DNA of 64,000 bases from an uncultured Eggerthellaceae bacterium. Its GTDB lineage: Bacteria > Actinomycetota > Coriobacteriia > Coriobacteriales > Eggerthellaceae. Shown one piece after another: positions 48,209 through 56,899 of the stretch; position 1 is the stretch's first letter; every line of letters begins with the position of its first letter. The DNA lies in the NCBI GenBank assembly GCA_947650915.1, contig CANSWY010000003.1:1-64000 (forward strand), written 5' to 3'. The translations under genes and the position numbers were made by a program. Below the pieces are notes generated by a model. It worked only from the letters and a program-made list of their open reading frames with translations, ran no database searches and was not told the origin of the DNA.

Positions 48209-49840
48209 ATGGTCGAAGGAGATTTCTGGGTATTGTTCGCGATGCTCGTGTATTTCATCGTGGTGCTCACGATCGGATTCGTGTACGCGAAGCGCTCGAA
48301 CTCATCCACATCCGAATACTTCATCGGAGGACGCAAGGTGGGTCCGTGGCTCACGGCGCTTTCCGCTGAGGCATCCGACATGTCCGGCTACCTCTTGATG
48401 GGCCTGCCGGGCCTGGCATACTTCACCGGCGCGTCGGATGCGGGTTGGACAGCTGTGGGCCTGGCCATCGGCACGTACCTCAACTGGAAGTTCGTGGCGA
48501 AGCGTCTGCGCATGTATTCGGTGAAGGCGGGCAACGCCATCACGCTGCCGGGCTTCTATTCAAAGCGCTTCGGGGACGACAGGAACATCGTCTCCACCAT
48601 CGCCGCGCTCATCATCCTGGTGTTCTTCTGCGTGTACGTGGGCAGCTGTTTCGTGACGTGCGGCAAGCTGTTCAACACGCTCTTCGGGCTGGATTACCTC
48701 ACCATGATGTGCCTGGGCGCCATCATCGTGTTCCTCTACACGCTGGTGGGAGGCTACCTTTCGGTGGTGGCCACTGATTTCGTGCAAGGCTGCCTCATGT
48801 TCTTCGCGCTGTTGGTGGTGCTGATCGGGTCCGTCACCATGGCGGGCGGGGTGGACAACGTGGTCACGTTCCTGAACACCATCCCCGGATTTCTTTCCGG
48901 CGTTGAGATCGCGGTGCCGGTGGTGGGGGAGGACGGTGCGCAGATCATGAACGACAACGCGCCCGTGTTCGACATGCCCGCCGAATACGGCATCCTCTCC
49001 ATCGTGTCCATGTTGGCCTGGGGCTTGGGGTACTTCGGCATGCCGCAGGTGCTGGTGCGCTTCATGGGCATCCGTTCTGCTGAGGAGGTCAAGCAGAGCC
49101 GCATCATCGCGGTCACATGGTGCGCGGTGTCGCTGTTCGCGGCCATCTGCATCGGGTTGGTGGGACGTGCGGCCATCCCGTCCATGTTCGCCACGAATTC
49201 CGCGGCGGAGAACGTCTTCATCGTGCTGTCGCAGATCATGCTGCCCTCCTTCATGTGCGGCATCGTGGTCTCCGGCATCCTGGCGGCCTCCATGTCCTCC
49301 TCTTCTTCGTACCTCTTGATCGCAGGGTCCAGCGTGGCGGAGAACATCTTCCGTGGCGTCATCAAGAAGGACGCCACGGACGCGCAGGTCATGATCGTGG
49401 CGCGCGTGACGCTGATCGTGGTGTTCCTGATCGGCATCTTGGTGGCCGCGGATGAGAACTCCGTCATCTTCTTCGTGGTGAGCTACGCCTGGGCGGGCCT
49501 GGGCGCTTCCTTCGGGCCGCTCACCTTGTGCTGCCTCTATTGGCGGCGCACCACCATGCAGGGCGCCATCGCGGGCATGGTGGCAGGCACGGCCACGGTG
49601 CTCATCTGGCACAACCTCTTGGCACCGCTGGGCGGCATCTTCGGAATCTATGAGCTTCTGCCCGCCTTCATCGTGTCGCTTCTGGCCATCATCGTGGTGA
49701 GCAAGCTCACGCCTGAACCTGCGCCTGAGGTGCTGGAGTTGTTCGACCACTACATGGACGTCACGCCGGAGGACGAGGAACGTGCCGCGCTCACTTCCAT
49801 CGAAGTGGAGAAGACGGCCGCAGAGGCGCTGGGGGACTGA
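48209..49840 (+). CDS. putP: Sodium/proline-type solute symporter (SSS family)
   Basis: 543 residues with 13 predictable TM helices. Family marks are SNSSTSEYFIGGRKVGPWLT, SAEASDMSGYLLMGLPGLAY (the Na+/proline site of PutP), GYLSVVATDFVQGCLMFFAL and SGILAASMSSSSSYLLIAGS. It imports proline or a related solute with Na+. AGAAGGAGAG precedes the ATG. There is no proline dehydrogenase nearby, so proline as substrate rests on motifs only. Confidence 0.9.
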   Translation: MVEGDFWVLFAMLVYFIVVLTIGFVYAKRSNSSTSEYFIGGRKVGPWLTALSAEASDMSGYLLMGLPGLAYFTGASDAGWTAVGLAIGTYLNWKFVAKRLRMYSVKAGNAITLPGFYSKRFGDDRNIVSTIAALIILVFFCVYVGSCFVTCGKLFNTLFGLDYLTMMCLGAIIVFLYTLVGGYLSVVATDFVQGCLMFFALLVVLIGSVTMAGGVDNVVTFLNTIPGFLSGVEIAVPVVGEDGAQIMNDNAPVFDMPAEYGILSIVSMLAWGLGYFGMPQVLVRFMGIRSAEEVKQSRIIAVTWCAVSLFAAICIGLVGRAAIPSMFATNSAAENVFIVLSQIMLPSFMCGIVVSGILAASMSSSSSYLLIAGSSVAENIFRGVIKKDATDAQVMIVARVTLIVVFLIGILVAADENSVIFFVVSYAWAGLGASFGPLTLCCLYWRRTTMQGAIAGMVAGTATVLIWHNLLAPLGGIFGIYELLPAFIVSLLAIIVVSKLTPEPAPEVLELFDHYMDVTPEDEERAALTSIEVEKTAAEALGD

Positions 49841-49938
49841 TGTTCTCCGGTCTTTCGGAGGCTGTTTGTTGATTTCGTGAGGCGCACAGGGAGCTGCATG
49901 TGCGCCTCAGCTTTCAGGGGCGTTCGCGCGTTCATTCG

Positions 49939-49947
49939 TGCTACAAT
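49939..49947 (+). promoter_or_regulatory. Extended -10 promoter before the first NlpC/P60 gene
   Basis: TGCTACAAT fits an extended -10 (TGn plus TACAAT), 61 bases before the start codon. Confidence 0.45.
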
Positions 49948-50007
49948 TCCAAGCTTCACCGTGACGAACTGCCGAATGGCGGTCCAGATCAGAGAGGCTT
50001 GCATTTG

Positions 50008-51126
50008 ATGAGCGATCAAACGTGCAATCTGAGCAGGCGTTCCTTCGTTCGCGGGGCGTCCGTGCTCGGGATATCCGCAGGACTTTGCTCCATCTCACCC
50101 CTCACGGCCCACGCGGCCACCGCATCTGAGAAGCAGGCGGAAGCCAACGCCGCCTTGTCCAAGCTGGATGCGGTCAATGAGAAGCTCCATCAAGCAGAGA
50201 ATGATTTCGAACTGGCTGAATACGAACGCCAGTGCGCGCAAGACGCCATGGATGATGCGCAGGGCCGGATCGACGAAGCGTCCGACCGGATCGGGGACTT
50301 GCAGCTGCAGCTGGGCGAACGCGCCCGCAGCATGTACCGCACGGGCTCCTCCACCTTCATAGACCTGCTGTTGGGCGCCACCACGTTCAAGGCGTTCACC
50401 AACAACTGGGGCCTTCTGAATGACATGAACGAATCTGACGCGGAAATGGTCCAGGAGACGAAGGACCTGCGCGCGGAAGTGGAAGAGCAGAAGGCGGTCT
50501 ACGCCGAACAGGAGAAGCAGGCGGCTGCGAAGGCTGACGAAGCCGAAAAGGTGAAGAACGATGCGGCTGCGCTCCAATCTGAAATGCAGGCCACCTATGA
50601 TTCCTTGTCTGCTGAAGCGGCTGAGCTGGTGGCGGCGGAAGAAGCAGCGCGCCAGGAGGCTGCGGCAGCCGCGGCGGCAGGAGGAACCACGGCATCCAAC
50701 AACGGTGCCTCTTCCTCCGGTTCTTTTTCCGATAAGAAGAAGCCCTCCACCAACAATTCCAGCTCGGGGGACAACCTTCCTGTCATCGGCGGACCAGATG
50801 CCGTGTCCCGTGCGTACAGCTGCATCGGCGTTCCGTACGTGTTGGGCGGCGGCGGCCCTTCCAGCTTCGATTGCTCCGGTTTCGTGAGCTACTGCCTCAC
50901 GGGCCGTACCGGGCGCGTGCTGGGCACCACCTGGTCCATGGCAGGTTACCCTACGGTCAGCAATCCGCAGCCGGGAGACATCTGCTACTGGGATGGCCAT
51001 GTGGGGCTGTATGTGGGCGGAGGCGGCATGGTGCACGCGTCTTTGTCCCAAGGCAAAGTGGTCAGCACCACCGTGGCGTGGAGCGAATCGGCTCTGGGTC
51101 CCTGCACCTACAAGCGCTATCGCTAA
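50008..51126 (+). CDS. Tat-exported coiled-coil NlpC/P60 peptidoglycan hydrolase (paralog 1)
   Basis: 372 residues from ATG 50008. The twin-arginine signal SRRSFVRGASVLG is followed by a hydrophobic stretch ending near AHAAT. Residues ~35-235 form a PcsB/CwlO-like coiled coil. A Ser/Asn/Gly-rich linker leads to the NlpC/P60 domain: Cys289 in SFDCSGFVSYC is the nucleophile and the His lies in DGHVGLYVGGGGMVHAS. Such enzymes cut stem-peptide bonds during wall growth or division, often under FtsEX control. Paralogs 2 and 3 follow in tandem. Confidence 0.88.
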   Translation: MSDQTCNLSRRSFVRGASVLGISAGLCSISPLTAHAATASEKQAEANAALSKLDAVNEKLHQAENDFELAEYERQCAQDAMDDAQGRIDEASDRIGDLQLQLGERARSMYRTGSSTFIDLLLGATTFKAFTNNWGLLNDMNESDAEMVQETKDLRAEVEEQKAVYAEQEKQAAAKADEAEKVKNDAAALQSEMQATYDSLSAEAAELVAAEEAARQEAAAAAAAGGTTASNNGASSSGSFSDKKKPSTNNSSSGDNLPVIGGPDAVSRAYSCIGVPYVLGGGGPSSFDCSGFVSYCLTGRTGRVLGTTWSMAGYPTVSNPQPGDICYWDGHVGLYVGGGGMVHASLSQGKVVSTTVAWSESALGPCTYKRYR

Positions 51127-51146
51127 GCGTGGCATCTGGCGCGCGG

Positions 51147-51174
51147 TTGCGTTCTGCACCGCGCGTGCTATCAT
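51147..51174 (+). promoter_or_regulatory. Promoter of NlpC/P60 paralog 2
   Basis: TTGCGT and TATCAT are 16 bases apart, with TGC directly before the -10 (extended -10). The start codon is 62 bases on. Confidence 0.55.
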
Positions 51175-51236
51175 GGTGAGCCATGTTCACAGAAAAAACA
51201 CTGCATCGCTCATCATTCCACGGAGGTAACAGGATC

Positions 51237-52265
51237 ATGGTTTCTGGCACCCTTGCCAAGAGGGCTTCCGTTCTTGCGTCCTGCGCTGTCGCAGGCGCCA
51301 TGGCTTTCACGCTCATGATGCCCCTTCCTGCCCATGCTGCCACGGCAGCTGAGCTGCAGGCTGAAGCCGCTGCCACGCTGGACAAGCTGGAGGCGCTCCA
51401 GGAAAAGCTGGACGCGGCATCCGCTGAATACGTGGAGGCGCTGGCTGCCCAGGAAGAGGCCCAGGGCAAGATCGAAGATGCCAACGTGCAGATCAAAGAC
51501 CTGCAAGGCAAGCTCAGCGTCCGCGCTCGTGGCATGTACCGTTCCGGTTCTCTTTCCATCTTGGACGTGCTCACGTCTTCCACGTCGTTCCAGGCCTTCA
51601 CCAACAATTGGGACATCCTGAACGACATGAACGAGTCTGACGCGGAAATGGTCCAGGAGACGAAGGACCTGCGCGCGGTGGTGGAAGAGCAGGAGAGGGT
51701 GGAGGCGGAGAAAGCCGCTGCGGCGGAAGAAGCCAAGACGCAGACCGAAGCGCTGGTGGATGAAGCCCAGGCCACCTATGATTCCCTCACGGCGGAAGCG
51801 GCTGAGGCTCTGGAGGCTGAGCGCCAGGCGCGTGCTGCGGCCATGCTCACCACGGTGCAGGCGAACATGGCGGCCACGGGCACGCCTTCGGGTTCCACGT
51901 CTTCGGGCGGTGGAAAAGGATCCACCAATTACTACAATGGCGCCGCCAGCTACAGTCCAGGCAATGCGGTGGCGAACGCCTATGCCATGCTGGGCCAGCC
52001 TTATGTGTCAGGCGGTGCCGCCCCGGGCGGCTTCGATTGCTCCGGCTTGGTGGGCTGGTGCATCGCCGGTGGCCGCCAGGGGAGCGACGCCTTCTATGGC
52101 GCCTGGCCGCAGACCTCTGACCCGCAACCGGGGGACGTGTGTTGGAGGGCAGGGCATGTGGGCATCTACATCGGCGGTGGCCAGATGATCCATGCCTCTG
52201 ACTACGGCGTGGGCGTCATCATCGGCCCGGTGCAGTCCAACATGACCATCCATCGCCAGCCGTAG
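51237..52265 (+). CDS. Sec-exported coiled-coil NlpC/P60 peptidoglycan hydrolase (paralog 2)
   Basis: 342 residues from ATG 51237, 9 bases after GGAGGT (an ATG at 51183 has no such site). The signal peptide lacks twin arginines (AKRASVLASCAVAG ... PAHAAT), so it should use Sec. A ~190-residue coiled coil is followed by a short Ser/Gly linker and the NlpC/P60 domain with Cys268 in GFDCSGLVGWC and the His region AGHVGIYIGGGQMIHAS. It shares nearly identical coiled-coil DNA with paralog 1. A strong terminator follows. Confidence 0.88.
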   Translation: MVSGTLAKRASVLASCAVAGAMAFTLMMPLPAHAATAAELQAEAAATLDKLEALQEKLDAASAEYVEALAAQEEAQGKIEDANVQIKDLQGKLSVRARGMYRSGSLSILDVLTSSTSFQAFTNNWDILNDMNESDAEMVQETKDLRAVVEEQERVEAEKAAAAEEAKTQTEALVDEAQATYDSLTAEAAEALEAERQARAAAMLTTVQANMAATGTPSGSTSSGGGKGSTNYYNGAASYSPGNAVANAYAMLGQPYVSGGAAPGGFDCSGLVGWCIAGGRQGSDAFYGAWPQTSDPQPGDVCWRAGHVGIYIGGGQMIHASDYGVGVIIGPVQSNMTIHRQP

Positions 52266-52296
52266 CCCTGCTTTTCCGGGTCTCGTCAGCAATGTT

Positions 52297-52325
52297 AAAA
52301 AAGCGCCCTTGCCGGGGCGCTTTTT
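52297..52325 (+). terminator. Intrinsic terminator after NlpC/P60 paralog 2
   Basis: A-rich GCGCCC pairs with GGGCGC around a 6-base loop, followed by TTTTT. Confidence 0.9.
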
Positions 52326-52369
52326 CATGTCTCCACGGTTTCTTCAAAAGCGCGAAGGTCATATATGCA

Positions 52370-52383
52370 GATTCAGTTGAATC
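52370..52383. promoter_or_regulatory. Small inverted repeat before NlpC/P60 paralog 3
   Basis: GATTCAGTTGAATC is symmetric (6-bp arms). It lies ~100 bases before the start, in the likely promoter region; a role as operator is only a guess. Confidence 0.3.
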
Positions 52384-52479
52384 ACCTTCATTGAATACGA
52401 AGGCGCTGCGGCCATTGATACCATGCTTGAACTGTTTGCTGAAACATACCAGTTGCTCGATCTAGGAGGATCTACGCTT

Positions 52480-53547
52480 GTGAGCGAGCATTCGAACGCA
52501 CTGAGCAGACGGACGTTCCTTGCATCCGGGCTGGCCACCGTGGCCGGCGCGGGCATCCTTTCTGCGAACCCCATGGAAGCCTTCGCGGTCACGTCCGCTG
52601 AGAAACAGGCCGAAGCTGCGGCCACGCTGGACCGTCTCCAAGCCATGGAAGTGAAGCTTGACCAGGCATCCAATGACTACTTCACGGCGCTCTCCGAACA
52701 GGAAGCGGCGCAGGAGAAGATGGATGAGGCGCAAGTGAAGATCGACGAAGCGTCCGATCAGATCGCCGATCTGCAGGACAAGCTGGGCACCCGCGCCCGC
52801 GGCATGTACCGCTCCGGTTCGTTCTCGTTCTTGGACGTGCTCTTGTCCGCCACCACGTTCCAGGCGTTCACCACCAACTGGGACACGCTGAACCAGATGA
52901 ACGAGAACGATTCCAAGATGGTGGAGGAGACCAAGGCGCTCAAGTCCGAGGTGGAAGCTCAGAAGGCGGAATACGCTGCCCAGGAAGCCGTGGCAGCCGA
53001 ACAGGCCGAACAGGCCGCCGCCGTCAAGGCTGAGGCTGACCAGCTGGTCCGCGAACTGCAGGCCACCTATGACTCTCTCACGGCGGAAGCGGCCCGTTTG
53101 CTGGCCGAAGAGGAGGAAGCCCGTCGTCGTGAGGAAGAGGCGCGCGCTCGTGCTGAGGAGGAAGCGCGTCGCCGTCAGGAGCAGTCCGTCAGCGGCGGCA
53201 GCTCTTCGGTTGACAATTCCAAGGCGCAGACGGTCACTGGCAACGTGGTGGTGGATCGTGCGTACTCCCAGTACGGCAAGCCCTATGTGTGGGCGGCCGT
53301 GGGCCCCAACAGCTTCGATTGCTCCGGTTTCGTGAGCTACTGCTTGACCGGCAGCTTCTCTCGCTTGGGCACCACTTATACGTTCCTCACCTACACGGCC
53401 GTGACCGATCCGCAACCGGGGGACATCTGCGTGAATGCCCAGCATTGCGGCGTCTATGTGGGCAACGGCATGATGGTGCATGCCTCTGTGTCCCGCGGCG
53501 TGGTGGAGGCACCTGTCTGGTCATCCATGGTCTATCGTCGCTACTAG
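52480..53547 (+). CDS. Tat-exported coiled-coil NlpC/P60 peptidoglycan hydrolase (paralog 3)
   Basis: 355 residues from GTG 52480, 10 bases after AGGAGGA. The twin-arginine motif SRRTFLASGLATV is canonical. The coiled coil runs to about residue 230 and ends in an Arg/Glu-rich block (EEEARRREEEARARAEEEAR), then the NlpC/P60 domain with Cys281 in SFDCSGFVSYC and the His region AQHCGVYVGNGMMVHAS. Its linker and catalytic domain are closest to paralog 1. Confidence 0.88.
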   Translation: MSEHSNALSRRTFLASGLATVAGAGILSANPMEAFAVTSAEKQAEAAATLDRLQAMEVKLDQASNDYFTALSEQEAAQEKMDEAQVKIDEASDQIADLQDKLGTRARGMYRSGSFSFLDVLLSATTFQAFTTNWDTLNQMNENDSKMVEETKALKSEVEAQKAEYAAQEAVAAEQAEQAAAVKAEADQLVRELQATYDSLTAEAARLLAEEEEARRREEEARARAEEEARRRQEQSVSGGSSSVDNSKAQTVTGNVVVDRAYSQYGKPYVWAAVGPNSFDCSGFVSYCLTGSFSRLGTTYTFLTYTAVTDPQPGDICVNAQHCGVYVGNGMMVHASVSRGVVEAPVWSSMVYRRY

Positions 53548-53556
53548 CGCCTACAG

Positions 53557-53735
53557 GATGTGCATAAGGGACATCCCGGATCCGCACATAGGAAACGTTG
53601 ATGCTGATGTGCGAAAGGGACGTCCCAAATCGCACATAGGAACAGTCTTTCAGTGCGCAAGATTTTTCCTATGTGCAATTTGGAACGTCCCTTTTGCACA
53701 TCCCTTTCGCACATCCCGGAACATCCCTTTCGCAC
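53557..53735. repeat. REP-like element copy 8, composite
   Basis: A decayed half unit (GATGTGCATAAGGGACATCC) precedes a full doublet with the conserved linker ACAGTCTTTCAGTGCGC, and two truncated CCCTTTCGCAC-type half units follow. It fills most of the 310-base gap 53548-53857, where I see no gene; TGATATCAT at 53821 may be a murJ -10. Confidence 0.9.
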
Positions 53736-53857
53736 GCGCCGTCAGCCTTGAGCCGTCTTCCTGTGGCGGTGGACTCTCAGCCGTAGGTGCGGGCATGCGT
53801 CGTGTGGGTTGCAGCCCTTCTGATATCATCTTCCGGTTGGTCACCGTTGGAGGATGA

Positions 53858-55597
53858 GTGAGCAGGCTCTCGAACAAGCTGGCGCGCGCGAAGCACACTG
53901 AAGAATGGATCCAGCGCCGCCTCATGATGCGCGAGGCGCAGGAGCAGCCGTTTCCGCTGGGCGACCCTGACCTCAACGCGGCCGAAGAGGGGCTTCCTGA
54001 AGCCGTTCCCAACGTGGCAGCCTCTGCGCGCATCATCAGCATCTGCGTGGCCATTTCCCGCATCACCGGGTTCGCTCGCACGTGGTCGATGGCGTTCGCC
54101 TTGGGCGCCACGTTCCTCTCCAGTTCCTATCAGGTGGCGAACAACCTACCGAACCAGCTGTATGAACTGGTGATGGGGGGCATGCTGGTCACGGCGTTCT
54201 TGCCGGTGTATCTGTCGGTCAAGAAACGGGCGGGACGCGAAGCGGGGAACGTTTACGCGTCCAATCTGCTCACGCTGGTGCTCTTGGGGCTTGCCGTGGT
54301 CACCGCGCTCTGCATGGTGTTCCCGCAGGCCATCGTGTACACGCAATCCTTCATGACGGACCAATCCGACATGGGCGTGGCGGTCCTTTTGTTCCAGTTC
54401 TTCGCCATCCAGACGGTGTTCTATGGTGCGTCCACCATCCTTTCGGGGCTCCTGAACGCGAACCGCGAATACCTCTGGTCCTCCGCCGCTCCCATCTTCA
54501 ACAACCTCATCGTCATCGCCACGTTCGCGGCCTATGCCGCCATCGCTCCGGCAGATCCCGAACTGGCGCTTTATGTGATCGCCATCGGGAACCCAGCAGG
54601 CGTGCTGGTGCAGGTGCTCATCCAGGTGCCCGCGCTGAAGAAGTGCGGCATCCGTTTGCGCCCGCGCATATCCCTGGCTGACCCTGCGCTCAAAGAGACG
54701 CTGAGGCTGGGCGTGCCGGCCGTCGCCGTCACCGTGTTCTCGTTCATCACCGTGTCCGTCATGAACGCGGCCTCCTACGCGTTCGCGGACAACGGGCCTT
54801 CGGTCATCGCGTACGCGCGCCTGTGGTACACGCTTCCGTATTCGTTCTTGGCCATCCCCATCACCACGGCCATGTTCACGGAGCTGTCCGATATGCATGC
54901 GGAAGGGGACATGGCTGGCGTCATGCGGGGCGTGCAGACGGGCACGGCCCAGATCCTCTTCCTGCTGGCGCCGTTCATGCTGTATCTCATCGTGTTCGCA
55001 GAGCCGCTGGTGACGCTCTATCACACGGGTGCCTTCACGGCCGACCGCATCGGGCAGATCGCCGGCTTTCTGGCAGCGCTCGCGCTGGCGCTGCCGTTCT
55101 ATGGGGTGCTCGCCTACCTGCAGAAGGCGTTCAGCAGCTTGCGGCGCTTGGGCGTGTTCGCTTGGTTCAACGTTGCGGCATCGGTCGTGCAGGTGGCGCT
55201 CACCATGGGCGCGGCTTGGGCGCACCAAGCGGGCTGGCCGGTGCCCCTTGAGTCCATCGCCTGGGCTTCAGCGGTCTATTACGTGGTGGTGGACGTGCTG
55301 GGGCTGGTCTATCTGCGGATGAGGTTCGGCGGCTTCAGCCTTCTGGCCTTGGTCCGGTCGCTTCTCATGGGGCTCATGCTGGGGGCCTTGGGCGCAGCGG
55401 CGGGGGCTGCGGTGCTCTTCGGGTTCCAGCTTCTCTGGGGGCCGGGTCAAACGGAGATCTGGGCGGCGCTCGTGTCCGTGGTGGCAGGGGGCGTGGTGTC
55501 TTTGGCGGTCACGTTCGGCATCGCACTGGCAGCGAAGATGCCAGAGGCGGCCTTGGTGGCTTCATTCACCAGTGCGTTGAAAAGCCGCGTCCGTTGA
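53858..55597 (+). CDS. murJ: Lipid II flippase MurJ
   Basis: 579 residues from GTG 53858 (TTGGAGG upstream). About 14 TM helices are visible after a ~55-residue hydrophilic N-terminus that is longer than usual. MurJ/MviN marks include ISRITGFARTWSMAFALG, the loop ANNLPNQLYELVMGGMLVTAFLPVYL and GLLNANREYLWSSAAPIFNN. It moves lipid-linked peptidoglycan precursors across the membrane. The next gene encodes a D-Asp-ligase-like enzyme, which fits a wall-synthesis group. Confidence 0.92.
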   Translation: MSRLSNKLARAKHTEEWIQRRLMMREAQEQPFPLGDPDLNAAEEGLPEAVPNVAASARIISICVAISRITGFARTWSMAFALGATFLSSSYQVANNLPNQLYELVMGGMLVTAFLPVYLSVKKRAGREAGNVYASNLLTLVLLGLAVVTALCMVFPQAIVYTQSFMTDQSDMGVAVLLFQFFAIQTVFYGASTILSGLLNANREYLWSSAAPIFNNLIVIATFAAYAAIAPADPELALYVIAIGNPAGVLVQVLIQVPALKKCGIRLRPRISLADPALKETLRLGVPAVAVTVFSFITVSVMNAASYAFADNGPSVIAYARLWYTLPYSFLAIPITTAMFTELSDMHAEGDMAGVMRGVQTGTAQILFLLAPFMLYLIVFAEPLVTLYHTGAFTADRIGQIAGFLAALALALPFYGVLAYLQKAFSSLRRLGVFAWFNVAASVVQVALTMGAAWAHQAGWPVPLESIAWASAVYYVVVDVLGLVYLRMRFGGFSLLALVRSLLMGLMLGALGAAAGAAVLFGFQLLWGPGQTEIWAALVSVVAGGVVSLAVTFGIALAAKMPEAALVASFTSALKSRVR

Positions 55598-55660
55598 GGT
55601 AGGCTGCTTGCGCCCCATCCGGGCTTCACGGCACAGCGAACGGAAGAAGGCGCGCAGCAC

Positions 55661-56899
55661 ATGGAACTGAACGCGAACGACGCGGGATTCTTGCCCGTCA
55701 TCCTGGGATCGGACATCGCCACCTACAGTTTGGCGCGCACCTTCCACGAGCAGTACGGCATCACGTCCGTGGCGCTCAGCAAGGGGAAGTACCACCTCTG
55801 TGGTGATTCCTCCATCATCCATTCCATCTACCAAGAGGACATGGATGACCCCGAGGGCTTCGCGCAGCGCCTGCTGGCCATCGCCGATGAACTGCCGGAA
55901 GAGAAGCTCCTGCTCATGGCTTGCGGGGATTGGTATGTGGATCTGATCATGGAGAACCGCGCAGCGCTGGAGGAGCGCTTCGTCATCCCTTACATCCAGA
56001 AGGACCTGCACGACAGCCTGGTGTTCAAGGACCGCTTCTGCGAGATGTGCGATCGCTTCGGCGTGCCGTATCCGAAGACGCTCGCTCTTGATTGCGCGAA
56101 CCCGCCGGAAGACATCAGCGCAGTGGACATCCCGTTCAGCTTCCCTGTCATCGCGAAAGCGGCCTCAACGCCGGCTTACCATTACGTGGAGTTCGAGGGC
56201 AAGAAGAAGGTCTTCAAATTCAGCGCACGGGAAGAGTTCGATGAGATGTTCCGTCGTCTGGTGGCGAGCGGCTACCACGAGAAGCTGCTGGTGCAGGATT
56301 TCATCCCCGGGGATGACACGAACATGCGAATCCTCACCTGCTACTGTGATCAGGATTCGAAGGTGCGCTTCGCCGCGTTCGGACAGACGCTCATGGAAGA
56401 CCCCACGGACAACGGCATCGGGAACCCCGTGGCCATCATCAATCGGGTGAATCCGGAGGTGGTGGAGCATGCACGGCGGCTCCTGGAAGGCGTGGGCTAC
56501 ACCGGTTTCGCCAACTTCGATGTCAAATACGATGAACGCGACGGCTCATACCGCTTCTTCGAGATCAACCCGCGCCTGGGGCGCAGCAACTACTACGTCA
56601 CCGCGGGCGGGAACAACACGGTGAAGTGGATTGTGGACGACCTCATCTTCCACGAACGGTTCAGTGGCACGAAGATCGCCAATGAAGATGGTTCGAAAGC
56701 GCTGTTCCATGTGGTGCCGAAGAGGATGCTGCTGGAATATGTGAAGGACCCGGCGCTCAAGGAAGAGGTGCGGGAGCTCTTCCGCACCGGGCGCGCAGTG
56801 GACCCGATCGATTACGCGGCCGAGCGCAAGCTGATCCGCCGCATCTACCCCAAGATCTTCCTGAGCAAGCAGACGAAGGCGTTCAAACCCTATCTGTGA
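55661..56899 (+). CDS. ATP-grasp enzyme resembling the D-aspartate ligase of peptidoglycan cross-bridges
   Basis: 412 residues. The blocks LPVILGSDIATYSLARTF, LLLMACGDWYVDLI, VPYPKTL, LLVQDFIPGDDTNMRILTCY, LMEDPTDNGIGNPVAII and YTGFANFDVKYDERDGSYRF with FEINPRLGRSNYY closely follow Aslfm, the Enterococcus faecium enzyme that adds D-Asp to the lysine of the stem peptide (from memory, no alignment run). FEINPRLG holds the Mg-binding Glu/Asn of ATP-grasp folds. Neighbours are murJ and an aspartate racemase, which would supply D-Asp. The convergent racemase gene overlaps its 3' end by 10 bases. Confidence 0.8.
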   Translation: MELNANDAGFLPVILGSDIATYSLARTFHEQYGITSVALSKGKYHLCGDSSIIHSIYQEDMDDPEGFAQRLLAIADELPEEKLLLMACGDWYVDLIMENRAALEERFVIPYIQKDLHDSLVFKDRFCEMCDRFGVPYPKTLALDCANPPEDISAVDIPFSFPVIAKAASTPAYHYVEFEGKKKVFKFSAREEFDEMFRRLVASGYHEKLLVQDFIPGDDTNMRILTCYCDQDSKVRFAAFGQTLMEDPTDNGIGNPVAIINRVNPEVVEHARRLLEGVGYTGFANFDVKYDERDGSYRFFEINPRLGRSNYYVTAGGNNTVKWIVDDLIFHERFSGTKIANEDGSKALFHVVPKRMLLEYVKDPALKEEVRELFRTGRAVDPIDYAAERKLIRRIYPKIFLSKQTKAFKPYL

